DNA from: JBBILU01 sp037444775
GTDB taxonomy: Bacteria > Patescibacteriota > Gracilibacteria > BD1-5 > UBA6164
Length of the DNA: 9,490 bases
NCBI GenBank assembly: GCA_037444775.1
Contig: JBBILU010000040.1
Span: forward strand, 1 to 9,490
Direction of reading: 5' to 3'
The notes under the pieces were generated by a model. It was not told the origin of the DNA and made no database searches. It saw only the letters and a list, made by a program, of their open reading frames with translations. The position numbers were made by a program, and so were the translations under genes. Positions within the stretch are counted from its first letter, which is position 1. The number at the start of each line of letters is the position of its first letter. Shown here piece after piece: positions 1 through 7,229 of this stretch.

Positions 1-2745
1 ACAATTTCAACTTGCTGGTTTAGCTGGTCCAACTTCTGCTGGTTTAGCTGGTCCAACTTCTGATTTAGCTGATTCAGTTTTCATTTTTATTTTACCTCAA
101 ACTTTTGAAAATTCAACTTTTGAAATTGCATGTCATCCATGAACCATAAATAACATCATTATAGCAGTTGCATAATCTTCTTTTGTAAAATCAGATGGAA
201 AAACTATTTCTCATTCTCTGAAAGAAGCAGAAATCCCAGCTAATCCTACTCAAGTTCAAGCAAGAGTAAGTAAATTTTTACCTAAAATCGTAACTTTTCA
301 AGCCTTTCAAGCATTTGACCAAGATTCTTTTAATGCAGAATATCATCATTCCCAAGAACCATTATCATAAAATCTTTTTGGAGATAAAGATTCTCATAAT
401 TTTCATAATCTAGAATTTGAAGTAAGAGTTCCTGCTCATCAATTTATTTGAGAAAATAATCTTCAAGCAATCGAAAAAGCTACATCATAAACTAAAAATT
501 CTCAATATCATTCTAAAGACATAACATCTTTTCATTTTCACCATTGATCTACTGCAGAAGCTCAAACATATCAAGCTCAAGATCTAGCTAAAACTTCTCA
601 AGTTTTAAATAATCATCTTACAGCTCCTCATTTAGCTCCTATATTATATGCTCTAGCTAAAGCTCATGCTCATTTTGAAATTAACCAATATGCTCAAGCT
701 CAAGGAATAAGTGATGTTGCAATCATTACTGATAATTCTTTTGTCCAATCTATACTATCATCTCACATATCAAAAAAATCTGAAACTGCTCATTTTTCTG
801 AAGCAAGTCAAACCATATCAGCATATTTCCCTTGTAATGACTGTTCACTTCATCTAGTTCCTAAACTTTCTAAATGTGTTCTTAAAGCTATATGAGTCAT
901 TTTACCAAGATAAGTTTCTCCAATTATTTTATTTTTATAATTAGCTAGAGGGAAAGTTGCTTCATTCAATTTATTTGCTTTTAAGAATTTTTCGTATCAT
1001 TCTTTTACATAATTATCTTTATCTAAATAATCTGCTTCTAGTTCATTAAATTCTTTAACTAATGCTACTCTAATAGCCTCTTTTACTTCTCAGCTTAGTT
1101 TTGGAGTTGCTTTAATTTCATTTAATACTCCTTCTATAGAATTCCTATTTAATCCATTTTTATAATCTTCTGCTCTTAAATCTTCATAAAGTTCCATTTG
1201 CATTTCTGCAATATAATTGAATGCTGGTTCTTCTGAAATTAACCTATTTCAAATAACATCTTTTATTTGTTCTGAATTTCCATCATCTCAAGGCATCAAA
1301 CTTTTTCTCATTTCATCATAAATAGCTAAGCTATTTGTTTTATAATTTCATTCTGTCATTAATAATAAGAGACTTTTTACCTTTTCCATATTATCTACAT
1401 CAATAACATCTGTTAGGTTATAATCTTCTATTCCAGTAATTTCAACAAAGATACTTTCAACTAAACTTTTATATTGTGCTTCATCTGTAAAATTTGTTAG
1501 TTCTGAATTTATAAATAAATCATTAATTTTATTAGCTACATTTGTAATTTCTGTTTTAGTATTAGTAAAATTATCCCAAGCATCATCAGCTTCTTTCATA
1601 GCTTCAGCTGTCCATATCTGAACTACTTGTGATAAAGAATCATATCTTGCTTTTGCATCTCAAGTTAAAGCTAACTTCTCTTGTTCGTTCTTCATTTGAT
1701 AATATTGTTGTGGATCCATAAAAAACTTTTCTCCATTTGGTCAGAAAATTGTACGAGATTGAGAGTTAAATGTGTATTCTCAAGTTTCGTAAGGAAGAGA
1801 ATCAATATTCACTGTTCATTCGCTTGTTCAATTTTCCATAATTCATTGAGGTGATACTGTAGCTCATGGAACTACTGGAGCTTGTCAAGAAGGTGCAATT
1901 GGACCTGCTGGAACTACTCAAACTGGTTCTAGAGGAACTACTGATTCTGTTGGTTTAGCTTCTGCTGGTTTTTCTTCTGCTTTTTCAGCTTCTGCTGATT
2001 TAGATGGTTCAGCTTCTGCTGGTTTAGTTGATCCAGCTTCTGCTGGTTTAGATNNNNNNNNNNNNNNNNNNNNNNNNNNNNNNNNNNNNNNNNNNNNNNN
2101 NNNNNNNNNNNNNNNNNNNNNNNNNNNNNNNNNNNNNGATGGTTCAGCTTCTGCTGGTTTTTCTTCTGCTTTTTCAGCTTTTGCTGGTTTAGTTTCTGTT
2201 GGGTTAGTTGATCCAGCTTCTGCTGGTTTAGATGGTTCAGCTTCTGCTGGTTTTTCTTCTGCTTTTTCAGCTTTTGCTGGTTTTTCTTCTGCTTTTTCAG
2301 CTTCTGCTGGTTTATCTGATGAAATATCTACAATATTTGCTTCAGTAAATCAAGATTCTACTTTTCAAACAAGAACATTTCTTTTTGAACTTTCTACATA
2401 AACATTTAAATCCTTAACTTTTATACGAACTTTTTCTCAAGGGTAAATTAAATCAGAAACTTTTTTGATCCAATTAATTCTATTGCCTACCAAAGTAAGA
2501 GAATTAATATAACCTAATTCATCTCCTTTTTTTATTTCTAGTCAATCTTCACTAAGTAAAAGAGAGATTATTTCATTAGAAATAGCAATATTATCTCAAT
2601 ATTTTTTTAATTCTTTTTGCAATTCATCTAAACTAAATTTAGCTTCTTTTACAATATCTTTAATTTCTTTAAGACTTTTTCATTCTCATCTTAATTTTGA
2701 GAATTTTGGCTCCTCTACTCAAGAAGCTCTTTCATTTGCTCACAT
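1..2745 (-). CDS. Large LysM-like, repeat-containing Gly/Ala-rich protein (3' end outside window)
   Basis: Read with TGA as Gly, the frame is open for 915 codons from an ATG at 2745 to the window edge, apart from the N run. Residues about 69-110 look like a LysM fold: an IKKGDEL start and a LIYPGEKVRIKV end at the usual spacing. LysM domains usually bind peptidoglycan or related glycans. Residues about 145-275 are a Pro/Ala/Glu/Lys repeat tract (PAEAE, KAEEK, EPSK) that looks like an extended linker. About 300-655 is charged and probably helical. About 655-870 is rich in Gly, Ala and hydrophobic residues and resembles part of the gene at 7204-9252. A second short PAK-PAEVG repeat follows at the edge. 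No N-terminal signal peptide is visible. It has its own promoter, and no Shine-Dalgarno precedes the ATG. Function is unknown; an envelope-associated or secreted protein is an inference from the LysM-like segment and linker. Confidence 0.88.
14..79 (-). repeat. 24-bp tandem repeat, two exact copies plus a degenerate third
   Basis: Positions 14-37 and 38-61 are identical 24-base units, and 62-79 is a degenerate partial unit. They encode an eight-residue repeat, PAKPAEVG on the minus strand, near the window edge of the large gene. It is a second Pro/Ala-rich linker following the Gly/Ala-rich region, similar in style to the larger tract at 1930-2322. Confidence 0.85.
1930..2322 (-). repeat. Degenerate coding repeats for a Pro/Ala/Glu/Lys linker
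   Basis: On the minus strand, units built around AAACCAGCAGAAGCTGAA alternate with spacers encoding KAEEK, PSK or GST. This gives a low-complexity PAEAE / KAEEK / EPSK tract inside the large gene. The units are in frame and near-identical at DNA level, which fits expansion and contraction by slippage or recombination. The assembly gap lies within this tract, so the true copy number is unknown. The composition resembles rigid Pro/Ala-rich spacers in envelope proteins; that role is inferred. Confidence 0.85.
2054..2137. other. Assembly gap of 84 N
   Basis: Eighty-four undetermined bases interrupt the Pro/Ala/Glu/Lys repeat tract. Both flanks are repeat units, so this is probably a collapsed or unresolved repeat. 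84 is a multiple of three and the flanking sequences are in the same frame, so the gene is read through here. The real length may differ. Confidence 0.97.
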
Positions 2746-2781
2746 AAATATTTTTTTATAAAATAAAATTATTACTTAAAT

Positions 2782-2811
2782 ATTCTAACATATTACAATA
2801 AAAAAAGTCAA
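2782..2811 (-). promoter_or_regulatory. Extended -10 promoter for the large LysM-like gene
   Basis: Minus strand: -35 TTGACT (2811-2806), an 18-base spacer, then TGTTAGAAT (2790-2782), which is an extended -10 (TGn plus TAGAAT). It lies about 36 bases before the ATG at 2745. The same TATGTTAGAAT core recurs before other genes in the window. The -35 overlaps the terminator hairpin of the preceding gene. Confidence 0.6.
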
Positions 2812-2834
2812 ATTTTCAAATGACTTTTTTTATT
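2797..2834 (-). terminator. Hairpin terminator after the 883-residue gene
   Basis: A perfect 14-bp inverted repeat (2797-2810 with 2821-2834) has a 10-base loop and T-rich arms. It begins four bases past the TAA of the gene ending at 2838. The stem is almost all A/T, with only two G-C pairs in the GTCA/TGAC part. The run of Ts in the 3' arm on the minus strand fits rho-independent termination. Confidence 0.75.
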
Positions 2835-2837
2835 TAT

Positions 2838-5489
2838 TTACATTTTTCTTAAAATTAGGTTACCTCAATAAATTTTTGGAACAACATTTTGATAAATTTC
2901 ATCTCAAGTTTTTCATAAATAATTATGAATAATATTTGGAGTAACTATTTTCCCTTCTTCTAAAATATAATAAAGTGTTCATGATTCCGTTTTCCAATTT
3001 GAATCGTTAATAGCTTGAAAAATTTTAGAAGTCTCTAAAGAGTACAAGCCATTACCAAAAATAAACTTGTTATCTTTAAAAATAACTTGAGAAAAATTTA
3101 TTTCATTTCAATTAAAGTTTCAAATTCTTCAAGAATAAATATATTTTGGTCAAACATCTATAGTGTATTTTTGTCAGTTATAATTAATTACAAATCAGTC
3201 TTTTATACTAATTTCTACAGTCAAAGCACTATTATTAATATTATCTACCTTCTTTGTTCAAGAACTTGTTATTTCATAATATGTTTTTTCAGATTGAACT
3301 TCTACTAACTTTTCTGGATTACCTACTGCTTCTTTAAGGTCTTCATGATTGTAAATTGTTATTTGCTCTCAATTAGAACCAGTAAGTTTAAATCAACCCC
3401 TAGCATATTCATCAATAGTTTCATCAATTGTAGCTTGAATATGAGAATCAAGACCATCATAAACTCACTTTTGTATAAGTAAATACATTATAGGAATAAA
3501 TGCTCAAACCATAATTACTCTAAAAACTGGATTTTTTATAAGTATAAATAATCCTAAGATTCATCATACTTGTATAGTTCTTATAATCTCATCAACATAA
3601 TCTTTAGGAACTCCTAATCATTCAAGAAGTGGTCTTAGTGCAAAAATAATAGCACCATCAACTGCTCATACAGCTTGATTTATTTTTCAATCTGAATATC
3701 TAAGAAGTCTTTCAAGAAGCATTATAATAAATTCTTTATCTTCTTTAGTAAAAATAGATATAGATTCACTCATTACTTCTTTTCATAATTCTGCAACATA
3801 TTGTGCATATACTGAACCGGAGCTAAATGTCCCATTTGATAAAATCTCTCCAATCCAAGCATAAATTGTAGATTTTGTAAAAGAATCTAAGCTATCAAAA
3901 TTAGTTTCACCTCTCAAGGTTAGATATAATCAATAAACTTTTGATAAATTAACTCAATCATCAAATGCTTTTTCAAACCCTTCTATTCAAAAAGTATATT
4001 TAGGTTTTAATATTTCTGATTTTAATTTATCCCTGAATTCTATAAAATTTGTAAATTCTCTTTTTTCTGATTCTGATAAGTCAGAAAAAAATTCAAAGTT
4101 ATTAAAGTTCTTTTTCATTCAAGATTCTCATTTAAAATCGTTATTTTTAACTAAGTTTTTTAAAATTGTTTCAGACAAAGTATTTGGTGTTTTGAAATTT
4201 TCTATGAAATTTTTAGCATCTTCTGGCAATCAATCTAACATATAATTATAAACTCATTTTACTGAATCTTTTACAAAATGAGCTGTTCAAGCAATTATTG
4301 ATGTAAATCCTACAGAAACTAATTTAGCAACTATTGAAATTGGTAAATTAGAATAAAAATCTTTTTTAAAGTCTTTTAATCAAGAATCTAGTATTTGTCT
4401 TTTTTCATCTTCACTAAAAATTTCTGATGCAAACTTTGTATAATTTCAATTTGAATCAAAAAGTAAAGATTTTAATTTAGCTGGTTCTAATCTTTGTTTA
4501 TAAAGAATTTCTGTATATGGAGAGAACAAAGAAGTAAGTGTATTAAAAATACTTTTTGAAGAATAAATAGATACATTTATTCCTAATCTATCCTGAAATA
4601 ATTTATCCAAATCTTCATATTTTTTACCATTACTAAATATATTTGTAGCATCTAAAAAAATAGATTTTAGTTCAGAATATTTATTAGAATTTAATTTTCC
4701 AAGAACATCGTTTTCTCATTTATCAAATTTAACTCAAGACATATTTTTTATAAATGTAAATCCAATAGTTTTATAAGTTTCTGATAATTTTTCATTGTAT
4801 CTTCAAGACTCAAATGTACTCATTCAGTTAGCTGTTTTTAAATCTTCTTTTGTATCCGAAACATTTGCAACAGGTACCGTTGAAACATCTCAAGCTTTTT
4901 GTTCAGTATTAATTTCCTCTGCAGGTTTTTCAGATTCTTCTTTTCAAGAAACAAAATCTCATATTTGTTTTCAATATTTATCCCAAACTTCTTTTCAAGC
5001 AAATGCTCAAAGAATGGTAAGTCAAAGAGTTGTAAAAATTCATCCCATTCATCAAAACATTTTTCAAAAAAAAGTTGTCGGTTCTTCTTTAGATTTTTTA
5101 AATTTAGTAAGAAAAAATCATCAAATAGCTCAAACTATACCTCAAATAATTGGTCATTGATTTTTAACAATTTCTTCTTTTACTTTTGCAATAGCAATTT
5201 CTCAAGCTGAAGTTCTTACCTCTTCTACTTTTTCTCAAACAGCTGTTTGAGTTGTAACTCCTGGTACTGGAGTTTCAGCCTTTCCCTCAATTAAAGACTT
5301 CAAATAAGCATATTTCTCTTCAACTGTGTTCATAGTTAATTTAGTAGCTTCAGAAAGACTTTCCAAACCTTCTTCAATTTGAAAACTCTTTATCTTTAGT
5401 AAAACATCCTCCCATCTATATCCATCTCATTCAAACTTTTTTTGAATTTCTTCAATAGGAACTCACAAAAAATTTTTTATACTTTCCAT
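2838..5489 (-). CDS. 883-residue protein with Gly-rich hydrophobic segments, function unknown
   Basis: With TGA as Gly, an uninterrupted frame runs from ATG at 5489 to TAA at 2840-2838. I do not recognise the family. The first ~110 residues are charged and helical. Two Gly-rich hydrophobic stretches follow, at about 112-130 (GPIIGGIVGAIGGFF) and 145-169 (MFGGMGGIFTTLGLTILGAF), separated by a short Lys-rich loop; they could form a membrane hairpin. A long charged helical middle leads to a strongly hydrophobic region at about 640-672 (GGILGLFIL, then VIMVGAFIPIMYLL), probably one or two membrane spans. The last ~190 residues alternate Tyr, Ile, Val and Gly and look like a beta-rich domain. Trp is always TGG (for example YRWEDV, YAWIGE). 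It is flanked by its own promoter and terminator. A membrane-anchored surface or secreted protein is an inference. Confidence 0.88.
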
Positions 5490-5541
5490 AAAAACTATAA
5501 ATAAATATTAAAAGGAAAAATTTTTTTCCATAATCCAAATA

Positions 5542-5570
5542 ATTTTAACATATAATCTTTTTTTTCACAA
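5542..5570 (-). promoter_or_regulatory. Extended -10 promoter for the 883-residue gene
   Basis: Minus strand: -35 TTGTGA (5570-5565), a 17-base spacer, then TGTTAAAAT (5550-5542), an extended -10. The surrounding bases ATTATATGTTA are shared with the other promoters here. The ATG at 5489 lies about 52 bases downstream, a longer leader than at the neighbours and without a visible Shine-Dalgarno. Confidence 0.55.
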
Positions 5571-5619
5571 AAATTTTGTAACAATTTTTCAAGAATAGTT
5601 TTTCTCAAAAAACTTAAAG

Positions 5620-5649
5620 AAAAAACTAGAAAAATTTTTCTAGTTTTTT
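5620..5649 (-). terminator. Palindromic hairpin terminator after the truncated gene
   Basis: A perfect 30-base palindrome (15 bp per arm, centred at 5634/5635) is built on AAAAAACTAGAAAAA. It overlaps the TAA stop at 5650-5648. Its T-rich 3' arm on the minus strand fits intrinsic termination. Being symmetrical it could act in both directions, but no plus-strand gene reads into it. Confidence 0.72.
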
Positions 5650-6211
5650 ATGCTACTTTTGGAAGTTCAGCTTTTGGTTCAACTTTTGGAACTTCTGGTT
5701 TTGTTACTGATTTTATATCAACAACTTTTCAATTTTCTCAAAAATTATCATCATTAGCTGCAGGTCAAGAAAGAATATTTGGACTAAGTATTGGGTTTGA
5801 ATAAAATTTATATTTTGCTAAAGAATCTTTCTTAATTCATCAAGTTTTTTTATTAACCCAAGAAATTGGTTTTTGAATAAGCCATACTGGGAGTTTAGGA
5901 ATAGAAAGTGCAATATCTCAAATTCATTCTATTCAAGTTCACAAAGTATTTCTAATTTTTCAGGGTTTTTCTCATCTAACAAAATTTGCAAAAGCTCAAT
6001 AAGTAGTTCATTTTATAGAATTATGAAATCTATCCAAATGTCTAGAGACAGCATACTCTATTAAATTATCAACACTAGAAAATGGTAAATTAACAGCTTG
6101 TTTTAATTCATATAGTAAAGTATCTGGAATAAATGGTAAAATACTTTTTAGCTTATTTGGAATTGATTTTGGATTCGAAGCTAAAAATAAAGCATCATTT
6201 GCTGCGATATT
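5648..6211 (-). pseudogene. 5'-truncated remnant of a Gly-rich protein gene, cut by the IS element
   Basis: An open frame (TGA as Gly) ends at TAA 5650-5648 and can be read back 187 codons to the IS boundary. It contains no Met codon, and no plausible start exists between the IS and the body of the frame, so the 5' part appears lost. The product has a helical start (SIPNKLKSILPFIPD), a Gly-rich middle (TLGTGIEGIGDIALSIPKL, with WLIQKPISW), then SPNILSGPAANDDN and a Pro/Lys/Glu tail (KPEVPKVEPKAELPKVA). The tail resembles the linker style of the gene at 1-2745. The same frame stays open for 13 more codons inside the IS end, again without ATG. It is probably the C-terminal part of a protein of the same general kind as its neighbours. 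Expression from a non-ATG start cannot be excluded. Confidence 0.65.
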
Positions 6212-6234
6212 ATAGTATTTAAACTTAATTACTT
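6211..6234 (+). repeat. IS630 terminal inverted repeat (transposase 3' side)
   Basis: The sequence reads TATA, then GTATTTAAACTTAATTACTT. It matches the reverse complement of 7140-7163 at 21 of 24 positions. The first TA is the presumed target duplication. Confidence 0.82.
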
Positions 6235-7096
6235 CAGAAGCTCCAATTTAATTTATTCAAAAATTCATCAAGTGTTTCTAGGAATGTATCAAAAGAAATA
6301 TTAAACTTTCTAACATAGGCTTTTAATACAGCCCAATATTGTTCAATTGGATTAAAATCTGGAGAATATGGAGGTAAAAATAATATTTTAGCTCAAACAC
6401 TTTCAATAAGTTCTATTGTTCTAGTAGACTTATGAAAACTAGCATTATCTAATATCACAACATCTCAAGCTACTAACTCTGGCAATAGACATTCTTCTAT
6501 CCACTTATTAAATACAATAGTATTAGTTGTTCATTTAAAACGAAAAGGGGCTAATACTTGTTTTCATCTAACTCAAGCTATTATTGCTGTTCTTCATCAC
6601 TTTTGTCAATTCTTTTCTCATTGTGTTGGTTTTCATATTGGAGACCAACTTCTTGTTTTTGTTTCATTATGATCTATTCAACTTTCATCTATATAAATTA
6701 CTTTTTCTTTTGGAATCTTCTCTATTTCTTCTAAATATTTACTTCTGCTTTCTTCATTTCTTTCTTTATATTTCATCTCTTTTTTTTAAAACTGTAATTC
6801 ATTTGTTTCAATCTTTTATTTATAGCTTGTGCTGTAACTTTAAATTCTTTTCATCAATCTTCTAATGTGGCATTTGTATTTGTCTCATAAAACTCTTTTA
6901 GTTTTTCATTAGAAAATCTTTTTTGAGACCCATTATTTTTTCTTTTATCTTCTACTTTTCCTATTTCTTCATACATTCTTATCCAAGAATTTAGTGTATT
7001 TTCTGACATTTTTAAAAAGTCCAAAATAACTTTCTTACTTTCTCATTCTTTATATTTCTAAATCGATAACTCTTTTATTTCTTTACTATATTTCAT
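6225..7096 (-). CDS. IS630-family DDE transposase with -1 frameshift and an early amber codon
   Basis: From ATG 7096 to TAA 6227-6225 this gives about 290 residues if one -1 frameshift is allowed. The N-terminal part is a helix-turn-helix region (KEGESKKVILDFLKMSENTL, then SWIRMYEEIG). The second part is the catalytic domain: YIDESG, LDNASFHKS and LPPYSPDFNPIEQYW supply the D, D and E residues, with 34 residues between the second D and E. The frames join at A-AAA-AAG (6785-6779), a classical -1 slippery heptamer, after which E-M-K-Y-K-E-R continues the protein; without slippage the frame stops at TAG 6733-6731. Separately, codon 13 is TAG (7060-7058). The next in-frame ATG (7009) would remove 29 residues of the DNA-binding region. 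The copy may therefore be inactive despite an intact catalytic triad. TGA codons fall on family-conserved glycines. Confidence 0.85.
6779..6785 (-). promoter_or_regulatory. Candidate -1 ribosomal frameshift site A-AAA-AAG
   Basis: Within an eight-A run on the minus strand, the zero-frame codons AAA AAG form the canonical heptamer A-AAA-AAG. Slipping back one base continues directly into the catalytic domain of the transposase. The alternative is a one-base deletion in the A run by mutation or sequencing error. Confidence 0.5.
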
Positions 7097-7139
7097 ATTT
7101 TTTATTAGATATACTTCTTATATCTTAATACTTTTCCTA

Positions 7140-7163
7140 AAATAATCAAGTTTAAATAATATA
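7140..7163 (-). repeat. IS630 terminal inverted repeat (transposase 5' side)
   Basis: On the minus strand this reads TATA, then TTATTTAAACTTGATTATTA/T, the partner of 6211-6234. TA at 7162-7163 is the presumed target duplication. Confidence 0.82.
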
Positions 7164-7168
7164 AAATA

Positions 7169-7197
7169 AGTCTAACATAATCTGAAAAAATTAGGAA
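7169..7197 (-). promoter_or_regulatory. Extended -10 promoter upstream of the IS element
   Basis: Minus strand: TGTTAGACT (7177-7169) within ATTATGTTAGACTTAT matches the promoter core of the neighbouring genes. The -35 position is only TTCCTA (7197-7192, 17-base spacer). The expected transcription start falls at the IS boundary, so this was probably the promoter of the gene now truncated at 5648-6211, and it may now drive the transposase. It overlaps the preceding terminator. Confidence 0.45.
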
Positions 7198-7229
7198 AAA
7201 AAACTAATTAGTTTTTTCTAATTTTTTTT
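7185..7229 (-). terminator. Long A/T hairpin terminator after the 682-residue gene
   Basis: The outer arms 7185-7194 (AAAAAATTAG) and 7218-7227 pair perfectly. An inner A-run pairs with a T-run, with small bulges, around the loop AATT at 7206-7209. The TAG stop of the upstream gene (7206-7204) lies inside the hairpin. A T tract follows the structure on the minus strand. Confidence 0.7.

Larger units (their letters stand above)
6213..7161 (-). mobile_element. IS630-family insertion sequence (949 bp)
   Basis: It encodes a DD34E transposase and is bounded by imperfect inverted repeats (6211-6234 and 7140-7163, 21 of 24 positions matching when the TA pairs are included). A TA dinucleotide lies outside each end, at 6211-6212 and 7162-7163. 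IS630/Tc1-type elements insert at TA and duplicate it, so these are the expected target duplications. The transposase is on the minus strand, co-oriented with the flanking genes. The element begins about eight bases after a host-type -10 sequence, so it sits between a promoter and the truncated gene at 5648-6211. Confidence 0.87.

Noticed and set aside
14..79. CRISPR-like direct repeats
   Set aside because: The units are contiguous with no spacers, in frame and code for a Pro/Ala linker.
130..780. Assignment of the Gly/Ala-rich region as a colicin or polymorphic-toxin pore domain
   Set aside because: Composition is suggestive, but no diagnostic motif, toxin tip or adjacent immunity gene can be identified.
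2640..2700. Apparent frameshift near the start of the LysM-like gene
   Set aside because: Recounting the five-A run shows the frame from ATG 2745 is continuous into the LysM-like segment.
4229..4241. Promoter-like TATATGTTAGATT on the minus strand inside the 883-residue gene
   Set aside because: It encodes Tyr-Met-Leu-Asp within the frame and no gene starts after it; probably coincidence, although a weak internal promoter cannot be excluded.
4795..5210. Plus-strand open frames over the 883-residue gene and elsewhere
   Set aside because: They are antisense to long continuous table-25 genes, Ser/Phe-rich from the complement of AT-rich coding sequence, and lack promoter or family features.
5567..5579. 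Palindrome ACAAAAATTTTGT at the -35 of the 883-residue gene as an operator
   Set aside because: Short, A/T only apart from one pair, and not repeated at the other promoters; expected by chance in sequence of this composition.
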